DNA of 64,000 bases from Eutreptiella sp. 'Long Island Sound 2002'. Lineage: Eukaryota; Euglenozoa; Euglenophyceae; Eutreptiales; Eutreptiaceae. This document shows positions 22,805-32,940 of the stretch, piece by piece. Under the pieces are notes generated by a model that ran no database searches, was not told where the DNA came from, and saw nothing but the letters and a program-made list of their open reading frames with translations. Numbering within the stretch: position 1 is the first letter of the stretch; each line of letters opens with the position of its first letter. The position numbers were made by a program, and so were the translations under genes. The stretch covers positions 167,075,963-167,139,962 of the forward strand of contig OZ038378.1 in assembly GCA_964036045.1 (NCBI GenBank), given 5' to 3'.

Positions 22805-25800
22805 TCAGACGCACCACCAGGGGCGCGCCCTGGGCTGCAGAAACGGGTGAAAAAAGGCAGCCAACGGGGGAAATTGCATGTGAAAAACTTCCTTAACAAT
22901 CTGCGGGCTGCCCAAGCGGGCAGCGCGCGATGGCGCGTCGGCAATGTTCTCCGGTCCCTCGACGTAAAATACAGCGGCATCAGGGCTGAAGGAGTACAGG
23001 GCCCTGAAAAAGGAATTCAGGTGGTAGGCCAGGGAGAACCCGCCCGTGGCGGAACCGGGCCGAAGCTGACCATGACACATGGCGCCGTGGTCAGTCACCA
23101 CCGCAATCCGAGCGCCTCGCGGCAGGCGTCCCCGAAGCCACTCCACGATCTTGAGCCCCCCGATGGGCTCAGCCCACGCTGAGTGTCGCAGGTGACCATG
23201 CCAACCTCCCATGACCTCAAAGATGCGACCATCCGTAAAGCGGACATACGCCCCATACCCCGTGCCGCTGGCGTCCACGATGGCCACCGCCGCGTAGTCG
23301 TCGTCCACCAGAGATGGCAAGGGCGGGCAGTGCGGTACAACGGGCTGGTTGGCGGCCAAAACAGTGTACAGCGGGGTCAAGACGTCGAGGACACGGGGCG
23401 TGACGGGGAGCTGCATATCCCAGCTACCGACCTGCTGGGCCACACGGGAGAACAAGCGGAGTACGTCCCAATGCTCCCTCAGCGAGACGTTGAGGGTGTT
23501 CGCCATCCACGAGCACAGCCCCACAAAGGAGGCCAGCTGACGTCGCGTCACCACGACCCGGGGGTCGTCGCAAGCATCCCGCATCCGAGCAAAGGCGGCC
23601 ATCAGCTTGGCGACCTTGCGCGGCTGATTCCGTACCCGGCTGCCCACATACTCCTCCCCCAAGAAGGCGGCCGGCCCGGAGCCGAGCTGTGCGCCCAGGC
23701 GCAGAATATCGTCCGGATCGGAGGGCACGGGCACCTTGCGGCCCGCGACTTCGATGTCGTTCAGATCGGCGGAACACCGCTGTGCGCGCGTCAGGTAAAG
23801 CCGCACGGCCTCCACGAAACGGTCCGGCTCGTTGGAGCAGATGATGACGTTGTCGACCATGGAGGTAACGAACACCCCATCCATCCGTATGATGGGCTCC
23901 ATGAGCGCCCATGTGGTCGTGTTGGCGACCCCGCAAGACTGCGTGGCACCCATGGGGAGTCGCTCCAGACAAAATAGCTCATGTTCCGCATTGTCCCACC
24001 GGATAGGCATGGCGGAGCGCACGACATGGTAGCTGCCCACGCCCAGTAGGGGAAACTGGTCGAACCAGGCGAAGTGGTCGAGCTCCAGCCGGTATGTGTA
24101 ACCCGAAATGCAACGGCGGCGCTCGACGCGGGAGGGATAGGACAGCGGGGGAACCAGCGACTGCTGGAAGAAGGGATTGTAAAGAGTCTCAAAGACGGGG
24201 CGCCAGCGCCGCTTGGCAGGCTGGGGCACGGCGAACCCACGCACGCCGGAGCGAATCTCCTGACCCCCCAGGGGCCGTATTTTACCCACCTCCAGGAATC
24301 GGGTCCACTGCTCGTGGGTGAACTTGGAGACGGGTACTTGCGACGCGGTGAGGAGAGGGCGATCAGCAATCCCATAGCACCCGGCGCTCTGAAGCAGACT
24401 GACAGCCCCGTCAAAGGCTGCCCTGAGGTCATCAGACTCGATGGAGGCGCGCACTGCCGGCAAGTTGACGGTGGACACGGCATGGGCGTGGAGGGTCCAG
24501 TCCTTGAACGCATCCTGGGTCCCATCATAGTCATCCTGCAGTCCTAACTCAGATGACGGCGGCGCCTGTCGCGGGAACAGAGACGGTGGGGCCCGCACAC
24601 GACGTCCACGCTCCCCGTTGAACCCCGACCAGCGCCCCATCTTCATCGGTGCGGCAACATCCCCGCCCATCGGGGTGACTGCCCGCGAGAGTTTGGTCGC
24701 CCTGGAGGCGGCCGCGCCCGCCGCTTCAGTGCTCTCATGCCCCCAGCCGAGGTAGCGGAGGAGGGTATCCCGGCGCTTGTGACCGGACAGCAACTGGAGC
24801 TCGGCGTCAGTGGCCCCGGCCCTAGCGTTGCAGACCAAGGCCCCACGGCGTATGCTGCGGCAGCTGTGATCGGGGAACCTGCCCAAGGCCACCGACAGCT
24901 CACGCTGGGCAGTCTGGGAGAAGGCGTGATAGGGGGCGTCGCCCGGGTCCCGCTGCGGGGAAGTGCGCCGCGCCGCTTGCCGCCGCTCGTGGAAGAACGC
25001 CTTCAGCTGCTTGGCCACGGGGGCAGGCATAGTACTGTGAATGGTGTACGGCCCCCAAAAGAATGCACCTTTGCCCTCGGTGAACAGGGCCTCGACCGCG
25101 ACGTTGCCATGTGCACCCGCGGCGTCCGCGATGCGCACGTTCTCCGGGTCGAGGCGGCGTGTGTCGCCGACGCGCGCTGCCAGGTGCCAAGCGAGTTGCA
25201 GTAGGTACCAGGCATCGCTCCCCCGGAGCTGGGACTCAAGCACATCAAAGTCGGCGTAGCTCAGAGGGGCTGACTTCTGCGGGCGCAGTGCGGTGACCCG
25301 TGCCTTGCGTGTGGCATGGGACGCCGCCCCGCGGAAATAGGGGTCCGTCCGAATGTCGATGACGGCCCCGTTGTAGGACGGAACGTAGTACTGGAGGTCA
25401 CGCAGGGCGGACGCCACCGTGGACAGCGAGGACGAAATGGTGCTCCAGGCCCAGTGGCGCTTCCTGGCCTCCCTCAGAATCATCTCGACCACCGCCTTCG
25501 GTAGGGGCGTGTTGTTGAATTCGTCCGGCAGATGGCGGATACGGTGAATCCACCGTAGGTGGGACTGGCGTGTCTTCGGTGACATGCCGGACCACACGAG
25601 GGGATGCACATGGCGAGGACACTCCAGCGCCTTGCCCAGCGGGTGCCACCGCTTGGCATCCAGGACCCTCCAGGTGCCCGCGGGGGCGCTGTCCATGGAT
25701 GCGAGCGTAGCGCGCGCCGGATCGTCGAGCTGGTTGTGCAGGGCATCGACCTCGGATGGATCCGCGGCCTCGTCGCCGTAGTCGCTCCCCACGTCGTCGT

Positions 25801-28627
25801 CGTCCTCATACCCACAGCTCGACGCGAACTCCGGGAGAGCCTGAACGCGGCCGAGGGTAAAGTAGGTGAAGTCAGGGTCCGGGAGTTGAAGGTAGGCCGG
25901 ATCCTGAGACTCAAATTGACAGCACTTGTCGCACCAGCGCGCGAGGACCTCGGCCTCGCCCAGGGCCGACCGAGCAGGGGCCCGCAGAAGCCGCGCCACA
26001 CACTGGACCCGATGGGCCCCACGGCGCGCCATGGAGAGGCGGATATGCGACCCCCGCGGCACGTCACGGAGCGCACGCTCCACTTCATTGTGACGCATGG
26101 CTGGCGCGCCTTCCCGCGGGGCGAAGAGCACCGTGTCGGCGGACGGTCCCGTAGGGCATGTGTCCCCCGTAGAAACCGCGTCCCACTGCGGCTCCCCCTC
26201 GGGATCGAGGACGCGGAGAACGGCGTGCCGCTGGGCCAAAGACGCATGGACCCAGCAGGTGTGTACCCCCGCGATTTCCAAGGCTGGTAGGCGGCAACCC
26301 CGGCGCATGGTAGTAGCGCACCCACAGCGTCGATCCGTTCCCTTAGTGGTCTCGAGAATGGCGGGGTGATGCCAGTGGCAGAAACCCCCGCACACGTGAT
26401 TGGGTGACCGGGGGTTCGAGCAGTCCCGGCATGTCCCGCGGGGCGCGACCCGAGCCGACCCGGGCCCAGGGGCGCCATCCCGGGGCGCGGCGGACAGCGT
26501 CGTACCCAGCGATGACGGTTCCGTCGCCGACGTCGGGGAGGTAGAGGCCCGCGCGTGAGTCGCTGCGGGCGGGGTCACCTCCCTGTGGGTGACTGGGTCA
26601 GGGGAGGGGACAACCGTTCCTTGCCGAGTCCGCGTCACCTGCGACTGCTCCGCAGCGGACAGTGTAGGGGGAGGGCGACCAGGCCCCACCTCGGGCAGAG
26701 AAACCAGCCCAGGCGGACACGTCGCTTCCGCAGAAGGCACCGGCACGGAGGGGACGGACGGATCGGGTACAGGGGACAGCTCCCGCGTAGTCGGGGCACA
26801 AGACGGCAACACGGACCAACGGAAACTCGGGCGATCCGACGGCTCCACTCTTGCCCGCGAAAGCCCCAGATAGAAGTTGTGGGCCTCACGAATGTGGGCC
26901 CTAGTCAGGGTCCCTGGCTCGGTGAGCGCGTAGATGGTCTGGAGGGTGTTATTCACGGCCTCGACCCCACACTCCGTCTCCTGCTGGCGTCGACAAGACG
27001 CGTACACAGCCTCGGGCTGAACGGGCAGGCCGCAGTGGCGACGGAGAAAGGAGGCGAAGACTCCAGCCCAGCGCAACGTGGCTTCGCCGTAGGCGGCCCC
27101 CCGAGCATCAAACCGCGCGCCCGTCGCGCCCGCCCCGTGCCAACTGTCCCGCACCACAATGGCCCCGCCCGCGTAGGCGAAGGCCACGAAGTGCTGCTCC
27201 GGTGCGATGTGCGCCACCGTAGCGACCTTGCTGGTAAGCGTGCCCGGGTCCCACCCGATGCCAGCGGGCAGGGTACAGCGTCCCTCCCACCAGGTGAGGG
27301 CCCTGCAGGGCAGATAACTCCATCCTGTAGCCGGTGGGTCACGAAAGACGGCGTCCAGGATTGGGGCATCCACGGCGGTGTCGGTTAAGTACGTGTGCCG
27401 TTGAAAGGCACGGTAGGCCATGTGCAGCTTATCCTCCTGCGCGGCGGCTCGGGCCCTCACCGAGGCCACAATCTGGGTTGCACAGTCACGGAAAAGGCGG
27501 AGTAGAGGGCGGTCGGAGCGACAACCGCCTCGGGACGCCCAGAAAACCGAATCGGCGGTGGCCGAAGTGAGCCGGGCAAGGCTGACGGTCGCCTGCTCCC
27601 CCCCACCGGGATCGCAGTGATGGTAGAACTCGCGGACGAGGGCAACAGTCGCCCCGCCCAGGCCGGCGGACGCGGCCCTGGAGAGGAACCACGACAGGGG
27701 CACGGGCGTCTGCACAACGAACTCCTCGGTCAAACTCGCCGGGTCGAAAGTGGCTGCCGCGGCTCGCTGAGCGTCGGCGTCGTGCGCCGAGCGCCGCGCG
27801 CGCGTGCGATGGGCCACAGGTGGAGCCTCCTCAGGTACGTCGAGGGAATAGCGCACCGGGCCGAGCCCCAAGGCCCCCTCAGGTCCGTCTGCAGGGGGCG
27901 ACAGGGGAATCGCAGCGGACGTCGGGGCCCCACCGCGCACGACGTCGTCAAAGCCGATCATGGAGGCAAAGTCGGGACACGCGGCGGCGAGGAGCGCCGT
28001 GAGATGCTGAGTCAAGGGGCGGCACTCCGTCAACAGCGCCCGCCACGCGTGAAGGGAGACGTAGCGCGGGGGCGTCAACTGGGCCTGTGGTAAGGGCCTG
28101 GTGCCGTACGCGGCCCAGGCGCCCACGAAAAAGACATGGAGGCCGCACTCGGCGGACCCCCGGAACTGCTTGGCGTGCGCCACAATCACCGGCCGTGCGA
28201 GGCCGAGATCGCGCGTGAAATGGGAGGTGATGTCCCTGGCGGTGGCCGGATGCCGGGCGGAGTCGTAGACGACGGTGGTCAGGCGCCCAGCAACCCGGCG
28301 GACAACCGCCGTAGTCCAATGATACCGAACGTGCACTGGCATAATAGCACACGAGTGCCTCTCCAAAATCGAGAGGAGCCGCGCGACCAGGTCACGTGCC
28401 AGCCCCCGGCGGATCGACGGACGCTCCTCCGTCCGTACCCGGTAGAACAAAGCGGCGGGCACGTAGTTGGGGAAGGCGGGGGCCATCCGCAAATCCAAAT
28501 CCATGTCACTCAACTCGGCATCGAGGGACCCGCCCCGTAGGTCGCCAGGGCGGAGCCTGCCGCACCCGGCCGAAGCTGGCCCCCTGTTTTGATTCACGTC
28601 CTCTGGAGAGCCAAGAGGACCGCTCAA
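22805..28627 (-). CDS. Pol polyprotein: two Ulp1-like proteases, zinc region, tyrosine recombinase, RT, RNase H
   Basis: This is an uninterrupted 1940-codon frame with no ATG at its start: the first in-frame codon after the frameshift site is TTG, and the first ATG is codon 42. Domain order by residue: Ulp1-like (C48) protease 1 at about 95-170, with H103-W104, D122 (YDSARH), Q154 and C161-G162; Ulp1-like protease 2 at about 440-565, with H479, D494 (RDSWHG), Q548/549 and C553-G554; proline-rich linker 610-730; Cys/His-rich region 730-795 plus CDKCC at 899-903; acidic stretch 940-960; tyrosine recombinase about 1010-1295, with R1152, H1254-x2-R1257, H1283 and nucleophile Y1292 (RYLGWG); reverse transcriptase about 1440-1700, with D1517, [10 protein letters not shown] (1557-1566) and motif C MVDN (1590-1593); RNase H about 1780-1900, with D1785, E1820, D1846 and D1897 (IADAPSR). 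The RT motif C has Asn where the second Asp is usual. Expression is probably as a Gag-Pol frameshift fusion. Confidence 0.9.
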   Translation of the reverse strand: MSGPLGSPEDVNQNRGPASAGCGRLRPGDLRGGSLDAELSDMDLDLRMAPAFPNYVPAALFYRVRTEERPSIRRGLARDLVARLLSILERHSCAIMPVHVRYHWTTAVVRRVAGRLTTVVYDSARHPATARDITSHFTRDLGLARPVIVAHAKQFRGSAECGLHVFFVGAWAAYGTRPLPQAQLTPPRYVSLHAWRALLTECRPLTQHLTALLAAACPDFASMIGFDDVVRGGAPTSAAIPLSPPADGPEGALGLGPVRYSLDVPEEAPPVAHRTRARRSAHDADAQRAAAATFDPASLTEEFVVQTPVPLSWFLSRAASAGLGGATVALVREFYHHCDPGGGEQATVSLARLTSATADSVFWASRGGCRSDRPLLRLFRDCATQIVASVRARAAAQEDKLHMAYRAFQRHTYLTDTAVDAPILDAVFRDPPATGWSYLPCRALTWWEGRCTLPAGIGWDPGTLTSKVATVAHIAPEQHFVAFAYAGGAIVVRDSWHGAGATGARFDARGAAYGEATLRWAGVFASFLRRHCGLPVQPEAVYASCRRQQETECGVEAVNNTLQTIYALTEPGTLTRAHIREAHNFYLGLSRARVEPSDRPSFRWSVLPSCAPTTRELSPVPDPSVPSVPVPSAEATCPPGLVSLPEVGPGRPPPTLSAAEQSQVTRTRQGTVVPSPDPVTHREVTPPAATHARASTSPTSATEPSSLGTTLSAAPRDGAPGPGSARVAPRGTCRDCSNPRSPNHVCGGFCHWHHPAILETTKGTDRRCGCATTMRRGCRLPALEIAGVHTCWVHASLAQRHAVLRVLDPEGEPQWDAVSTGDTCPTGPSADTVLFAPREGAPAMRHNEVERALRDVPRGSHIRLSMARRGAHRVQCVARLLRAPARSALGEAEVLARWCDKCCQFESQDPAYLQLPDPDFTYFTLGRVQALPEFASSCGYEDDDDVGSDYGDEAADPSEVDALHNQLDDPARATLASMDSAPAGTWRVLDAKRWHPLGKALECPRHVHPLVWSGMSPKTRQSHLRWIHRIRHLPDEFNNTPLPKAVVEMILREARKRHWAWSTISSSLSTVASALRDLQYYVPSYNGAVIDIRTDPYFRGAASHATRKARVTALRPQKSAPLSYADFDVLESQLRGSDAWYLLQLAWHLAARVGDTRRLDPENVRIADAAGAHGNVAVEALFTEGKGAFFWGPYTIHSTMPAPVAKQLKAFFHERRQAARRTSPQRDPGDAPYHAFSQTAQRELSVALGRFPDHSCRSIRRGALVCNARAGATDAELQLLSGHKRRDTLLRYLGWGHESTEAAGAAASRATKLSRAVTPMGGDVAAPMKMGRWSGFNGERGRRVRAPPSLFPRQAPPSSELGLQDDYDGTQDAFKDWTLHAHAVSTVNLPAVRASIESDDLRAAFDGAVSLLQSAGCYGIADRPLLTASQVPVSKFTHEQWTRFLEVGKIRPLGGQEIRSGVRGFAVPQPAKRRWRPVFETLYNPFFQQSLVPPLSYPSRVERRRCISGYTYRLELDHFAWFDQFPLLGVGSYHVVRSAMPIRWDNAEHELFCLERLPMGATQSCGVANTTTWALMEPIIRMDGVFVTSMVDNVIICSNEPDRFVEAVRLYLTRAQRCSADLNDIEVAGRKVPVPSDPDDILRLGAQLGSGPAAFLGEEYVGSRVRNQPRKVAKLMAAFARMRDACDDPRVVVTRRQLASFVGLCSWMANTLNVSLREHWDVLRLFSRVAQQVGSWDMQLPVTPRVLDVLTPLYTVLAANQPVVPHCPPLPSLVDDDYAAVAIVDASGTGYGAYVRFTDGRIFEVMGGWHGHLRHSAWAEPIGGLKIVEWLRGRLPRGARIAVVTDHGAMCHGQLRPGSATGGFSLAYHLNSFFRALYSFSPDAAVFYVEGPENIADAPSRAARLGSPQIVKEVFHMQFPPLAAFFHPFLQPRARPWWCV

Positions 28628-28633
28628 AAACCC
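28598..28633 (-). promoter_or_regulatory. -1 programmed ribosomal frameshift signal
   Basis: In ORF1 frame the last codons are ATG GGT TTT TGA. The heptamer G GGT TTT (28633-28627) fits the canonical X XXY YYZ slippery pattern. A -1 slip there bypasses the TGA (28626-28624) and enters ORF2 at TTG (28627-28625). Six bases after the heptamer, GTCCTCT (28620-28614) can pair perfectly with AGAGGAC (28604-28598) around a 9-base loop. TGGC in that loop can also pair with GCCA further downstream, so a pseudoknot is possible. Confidence 0.85.
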
Positions 28634-30936
28634 ATCTGGGTCGAGGGATCGGTGGGCGCGCCATCGTCGGTCACGCCACGGGGCACAAGGGCGGTAGCGT
28701 CGTCCGCACTGCCACCAGCAGGACCCCCGCGAGGCTGGCGGCGCCGGGCCGGGAACTCAGGCGCTTGCCCAGGCTGTTGGTCCCGACGGGCCTTCCCGCT
28801 CCGATCGGTGGGCCCAGGTGGGCCACCGGGCTTGGGTTGCGGCACAGCTGCGGGTTTAGAGGCAAGCTGGACGGCCTTACGGAGTCCATCGATCTCCGCA
28901 CGTTGCTGCTTCACCTGGGCCTGCAGATTGGCAACAGCGTCACTAGCGGGGCCCATATCCACTGCATAGCGCCCCCTGGGGTCCGGCCCTTCAACGAAGA
29001 AATATGGCTCGCCACCCTGGACCGGCGGACGGACGGAGACCCGAAAGGACGCCCCCAAAGACACCGCGCGCTTGTAGGCCATGGGAAGCCGCATGCCGCC
29101 GCCGCCGCTGATGCGCCCCTCTGCACTGTCTGGAACATGGTCCAGAATATCCTGGTTCAACCGGACGAATTCCTCACAGACGGGCGGCAAGAGGGGAAAG
29201 GGACACGCAAGGATCTTCGGCAGGTTCCGAGCCTTGAACTGGGGATGTCGATCCTTGTGGTCCTCCTCCATCATTTCGGTAACTACGACGTTGTGGGCCC
29301 GAATGCGTGACGGCAGGTCCCTGTAGCGGAGCAGAATCGCGGCGTAGACCTGTGGGCTATCGGCCCAGACCAGGTGGGAGTAAAGGAGGACGTCCTCGAT
29401 GACCAACTCACCCTTCTCGGCCCACCATATGATCTGGGTCTTCGCCTCGTCGGCCGAGTAAGTATTGATGATCCCCCCCCGCCTGGGGTGCCCCGTGGGA
29501 TAACGCGTATCGCCGTAGAGGTGCTCGAAGACCTCCATGTAAGCCTTCTTGTGCGCCGTGTCGAGATCCGCCTCCCTCTCGAGGCGTCGTCGCTCATCGG
29601 CCGTGCGCTGGCGTTCCTCCTCACGGCGCTCGCTCTCCAACTCGAACTGCCTTTCGAGGGCCCGTGCCAGCTCCAAAGTGGACCGGCCCGAAGCGGGGTT
29701 GTCCAGGCCGGCCTCTCTGAGATCGTACTGCCGCGCCAGCGTCTCGATGCGCTTGTTCTTGAACTCCTCGCTCCCGGGCCCGGCACGGATGGCTGCAGCG
29801 GCCGCGTCAACCGCGGGGTCCTGCCCCAACGTGGACCAGTCATTGAGCACGCCACCACGCAGCCGCAGGACCAAGTCCAGCGTGGACTCCCTCTGAACGT
29901 TGTAGTCGGCGAGAGTACGGCGGGCCTCCAACTGTTTGCCCGCATACAGCAACCTCTGCGAACCAGGGGGAACGCGCACCTTGGCCTGGACCCGCAGCAT
30001 CACGGTCGCCACTGAGTCGGCGGACCTGACATCCAGGGTCACCGTCGTCCCAGACAAAGTTGTCACGAAGATCTGCATACGGGCCCCAGGCGAACGCGTA
30101 CTGAGAGAGTCCTGCTCGGAGTCCGCAGGCCCCCAGTGGTCCGTACCATCCGCCATATTGGGCCTGTCCACCAGCGTACTGCAGCCAGGCCCCCAGTGGT
30201 CCGTACCCTCCGTTATATTGGACCGGCCCATCAAAGTACTGCAGCCAGGCCCCCAGTGGTCCGTACCCTCCGTTATATTGGACCGGCCCATCGAAGTACT
30301 GCAGCCAGGCCCCCAGTGGCCCGTACCCTCCGTGATATTGGACCTGCCCACCGAAGTACAGCAGCCAGACCCCCAGAGGCCCGTACTCTCCACTGAAGTA
30401 ACGCAGCAGGTCGTGGAGGACACACGCGGCACACAGCACCACAGCCGGCAGCCCTCGACAGCCAAAAGGCCAGAGGGCCGCCCAGCTCTGGCCCCAGGAG
30501 CCGATGCGCTGCACCCCCTGTCACTGTAGTCGGACAACGTGCACGCAGCGGTCGTCAGGACCAACAATTTCTGGTCCACCCGGTACCGCGGCGTGGTCAG
30601 CATCATGGGCTGGATGGTCTGCAGCATGTGGTAGATGGTCTGCAGCACTCTCTGCATCAGGACCCAGGTGTCGTCCGCCATATTGTGCAGTACCCAGACA
30701 GCCTGCTGGCTCAGTGTCAGGCCGAAAGCCGGCGGCGCCAAAGACTGGAGTCCGTGCCGCGAGGCCCCGCAGTTGCTGGCCCCCCCATCGGTGGTCGAGA
30801 CCGGGGCCAGCGTGTTGTTGCTGTCGATGTACACCAGGCCCAGTAGTGGGCAGCGGAGCGCCGCGCGTATGGCGAAGGGGTCGACGTCACGGAGCTCCAT
30901 CCGGTCCTGCGGGGCAATCGTGCTCCGGAACATCAA
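28624..30936 (-). CDS. Gag-like ORF1 with embedded ubiquitin
   Basis: This 770-codon frame starts with ATG one base inside repeat A1. Residues 1-150 are unassigned. Residues about 173-272 come from the 60-bp tandem repeat and have the unit [20 protein letters not shown]. Residues 287-362 are a complete ubiquitin fold (MQIFV...LRLRGG). After LRGG the protein has a Glu/Arg-rich coiled coil at about 420-475, a globular middle part ([20 protein letters not shown]...) that is probably the Gag-like body, a second short heptad region near 685-705, and a Pro/Arg/Gly-rich basic tail that could bind nucleic acid. No CCHC knuckle is seen. Translation might also begin at the ubiquitin ATG (30078-30076). 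Cleavage after LRGG by a deubiquitinase-type enzyme would release the Gag body starting at VLNDWS. The Gag role is inferred from position and composition. Confidence 0.8.
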   Translation of the reverse strand: MMFRSTIAPQDRMELRDVDPFAIRAALRCPLLGLVYIDSNNTLAPVSTTDGGASNCGASRHGLQSLAPPAFGLTLSQQAVWVLHNMADDTWVLMQRVLQTIYHMLQTIQPMMLTTPRYRVDQKLLVLTTAACTLSDYSDRGCSASAPGARAGRPSGLLAVEGCRLWCCVPRVSSTTCCVTSVESTGLWGSGCCTSVGRSNITEGTGHWGPGCSTSMGRSNITEGTDHWGPGCSTLMGRSNITEGTDHWGPGCSTLVDRPNMADGTDHWGPADSEQDSLSTRSPGARMQIFVTTLSGTTVTLDVRSADSVATVMLRVQAKVRVPPGSQRLLYAGKQLEARRTLADYNVQRESTLDLVLRLRGGVLNDWSTLGQDPAVDAAAAAIRAGPGSEEFKNKRIETLARQYDLREAGLDNPASGRSTLELARALERQFELESERREEERQRTADERRRLEREADLDTAHKKAYMEVFEHLYGDTRYPTGHPRRGGIINTYSADEAKTQIIWWAEKGELVIEDVLLYSHLVWADSPQVYAAILLRYRDLPSRIRAHNVVVTEMMEEDHKDRHPQFKARNLPKILACPFPLLPPVCEEFVRLNQDILDHVPDSAEGRISGGGGMRLPMAYKRAVSLGASFRVSVRPPVQGGEPYFFVEGPDPRGRYAVDMGPASDAVANLQAQVKQQRAEIDGLRKAVQLASKPAAVPQPKPGGPPGPTDRSGKARRDQQPGQAPEFPARRRQPRGGPAGGSADDATALVPRGVTDDGAPTDPSTQMGF
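29851..30078 (-). other. Ubiquitin domain inside ORF1
   Basis: The domain has exactly 76 residues, the length of ubiquitin, beginning [10 protein letters not shown] and ending LRLRGG. The surface patch is kept as L8, L44 (usually I44) and V70. Of the seven conserved lysines only K33 and K48 remain: positions 6 and 11 are Thr, 27 Met, 29 Arg and 63 Arg. The intact LRGG suggests it can be cut or conjugated, and the pattern of loss may restrict chain types. Confidence 0.93.
30121..30420 (-). repeat. 60-bp minisatellite within ORF1
   Basis: Five tandem 60-bp units (starts near 30121, 30181, 30241, 30301 and 30361) share CCCCCAGTGG and CGTACC-CTCC-TATTGGACC. The unit length is a multiple of three, so ORF1 stays open. 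A second minus frame is also open across the array and encodes a Gly/Tyr-rich repeat. Confidence 0.9.
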
Positions 30937-31051
30937 AACAAAAACAACAATGGGTAGCTCAGGCTACAATGGAGAAAGGGAAAAAACCCTTCACCTGAGC
31001 GTGAAGGAACAACAGAGGTGGGCGTGCAAGCTATAATAACCTATAAGCTGT
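30937..31051 (-). repeat. Split direct repeat A1 (element 5' terminus)
   Basis: It is identical to 22499-22613 over 115 bp. It forms the 5' end of the element and immediately precedes the ORF1 ATG, so it should carry the promoter or leader. Confidence 0.9.
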
Positions 31052-31925
31052 AAGTCCGGCGGGAGGGGGGGGGGGGGGCACCTGCAGGGCAACGGGGCAT
31101 GCATCGACGAAGACTGGCAGAATCCTGCCAAACCACGTCATGCAACGTAATGAAGGCGCAATGCCACTGTACAGCGCAACATAAGAAACATGTTGGGCTC
31201 GGGTGCCGCCCTGGGGTCGCAGCACTCCACTCTCTCCATGGCAGAGCGGCGGTGAGTCCGGCAAATGGGGATACTTGTGGGCGGCCACCGTGGCTGGATT
31301 GTTCGCACTAAAACCACCGCGCGCGCGAGCCTAGGCCGGGGTGTTGTGCCCGTTCCCCAACCTTTCTCAAGCAGTGGCGCTGGCACGTAGGGCAGGGCTA
31401 CCCCCTTTGGCAGCATTAACGAGAAGCTCCCAACTGGTTTCTGGCATGTAACATGCCTGTGGAGGGGGCCGTATGCATGCCTTCGAAACAAGCCAAACTT
31501 CTACGCACCACCGGTTGGCCCCCCGTTCTACCCACGGCCATTAGGCCCCCCCTGGGGTTCGTGCTTTGGGTCCAAACCGGCCGTCGACAGGCGCTGAAAA
31601 GGGCCCCAAAGTGCACAGCTCTCCAACATTCGGCTGCTCTGGACGTGATGCCTTCCCTCTGCGACCCTTCGACGCTGGTGGTCACGTGGTCACGAATGAT
31701 CGCGAATAGAAATCTGATACCGCTATTCGCCGCTGCCGCAGATTTCCCTGCCCAACCCCCTTTCTGGTCCGCACCTCTTCGTGCTTCTGGCCTTCCTCTG
31801 GCGCTGCTCGACAGCCTTCTGTCCACCTGCCTGGCACTCGCCGGACCGATTTGCACGTTTCATATTCTGACCGGGCGCCTTTGCCACCAAAACTCAGCAG
31901 ATCGGCAGATTGCTGCAGCAACTCG
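31052..31925. other. Spacer between retrotransposon and beta-helix gene
   Basis: No gene can be supported. A run of about 14 G lies at 31065-31078. The right end is the 3' flank of the beta-helix gene. Confidence 0.4.
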
Positions 31926-32355
31926 TCACGCATCAGCAGGACCCTTGATCCCGGCCTCCACCATCAATCCTATAAGTCCGAACCACAACACCAGCCCCAA
32001 CGCCAGCTGCAACCGAGTCCGCACCATTGAGCGTAACTCCACCCCCACGACGACCCCCAGCCCCAGGCCTAGCCCCAGGCCTGCCCGAAACCCAAATCGG
32101 GGCCGGATCCCAGTCGCAGTCCCCGAACACTCGGAACTCTGCGCCTGTCTACCCGCCAACATCATCTCCCCCCAATCCTTCATGCGTGTGTCACACTGGT
32201 ACCAATTGCCTGACGCCTCTGAGCCCCAATCCGTGATGTTCTCGGGCAACACATCGAGAAAGCGGTCGCAGGGCGTGACGTTGCCCTGGCAGCACCAACG
32301 GTTTCCATGAATTGTGTTGTAGGCAGGCACACAGATCTTGTCCCAGGCAATGTCC
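31926..32355 (-). CDS. Secreted right-handed beta-helix protein, exon 6 (last)
   Basis: It opens after TTTGCACTGCAG, and its first base completes the arginine codon split at the end of exon 5 (phase 2). It encodes DIAWDKICVPAYNTIHGNRW, then C-C and NITDWGSEASGN, which match the final coils of this family (the CVPAxN and WGSxxxGN positions). The frame runs on to a stop at 31926 with a low-complexity GLGLGLG segment and a hydrophobic stretch near the end (LGLVLWFGLIGLM). This tail may be a genuine membrane or GPI-type signal, or the exon may end earlier at a GTACCAG donor near 32203. The first half is well supported; the tail is uncertain. Confidence 0.7.
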
Positions 32356-32823
32356 CTGCAGTGCAAACACGGCATAACAGGGGATGTGTCCAAAGGTGCA
32401 GAAGAGTGGAATAGGAATATGGGGGAGGCACCCAAAAGGGCAAAGAGCGGAAAAGAGTACTGCTCTGGGACCCGGGAGCCGCTCTGGGAGGGATCTGGGA
32501 CCTTCACTGATCTCGCAGGTGCAACAGACAGAGAGCATTCGAGGCAAATTTCATGACTTGAATTGAGCACTTCGATGTCCGCGCGTATTTTTCAGAACTG
32601 CGGACTACAGAAATTTCAGTCCCAAGCTCGACAATGGCCCCCAAAGGTCCAAGAAAGTGCGGGGGTGGGTCCAAAAATGGTTAACAAACACAAATGGACT
32701 GGTTTGAGGGCACAGAACGGCTGCAGCCGCTGTCATATCTCTCAGGGACCCACGAGATGCGCCGAAGCGAAGCGTGTTTCAGGGTCCGCAACAATATTGC
32801 CTTGTTGCTGCCCAGTGAGTGTC

Positions 32824-32936
<113 letters not shown>

Positions 32937-32940
32937 CTGT

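Larger units (their letters stand above)
22277..31051 (-). mobile_element. Complete tyrosine-recombinase (DIRS/Ngaro/VIPER-type) retrotransposon with ubiquitin and Ulp1 domains
   Basis: This 8,775-bp element is oriented on the minus strand. In its own sense the layout is repeat A1 (31051-30937), ORF1 (30936-28624), ORF2 (-1 frame, to 22805), B1 (22712-22613), A2 (22613-22499), a 122-bp spacer, and B2 (22376-22277). The two A copies are identical over 115 bp and the two B copies over 100 bp, and both ORFs are open, so the insertion is probably recent. Split direct repeats together with a tyrosine recombinase and RT-RNase H define the DIRS-like order of retrotransposons. The recombinase lies upstream of the RT, unlike classic DIRS and Ngaro but as I recall for kinetoplastid VIPER. 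A ubiquitin moiety in the Gag-like protein and two Ulp1-like proteases in the Pol protein make the coding content unusual. No target-site duplication is expected and none is seen. Confidence 0.92.

Noticed and set aside
22805-28627. ORF2 as a host gene started by a TTG codon
   Set aside because: The frameshift signal, split repeats and RT-RNase H content show a retrotransposon Pol frame; TTG is simply the first codon after the slip site.
30121-30420. CRISPR-like array
   Set aside because: The 60-bp units are contiguous tandem repeats inside a coding frame, without spacers.
29840-30514. Gly/Tyr-rich frame overlapping ORF1
   Set aside because: It exists because the 60-bp repeat keeps all frames periodic. 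ORF1 frame contains the ubiquitin; the other frame is kept only as a finding.
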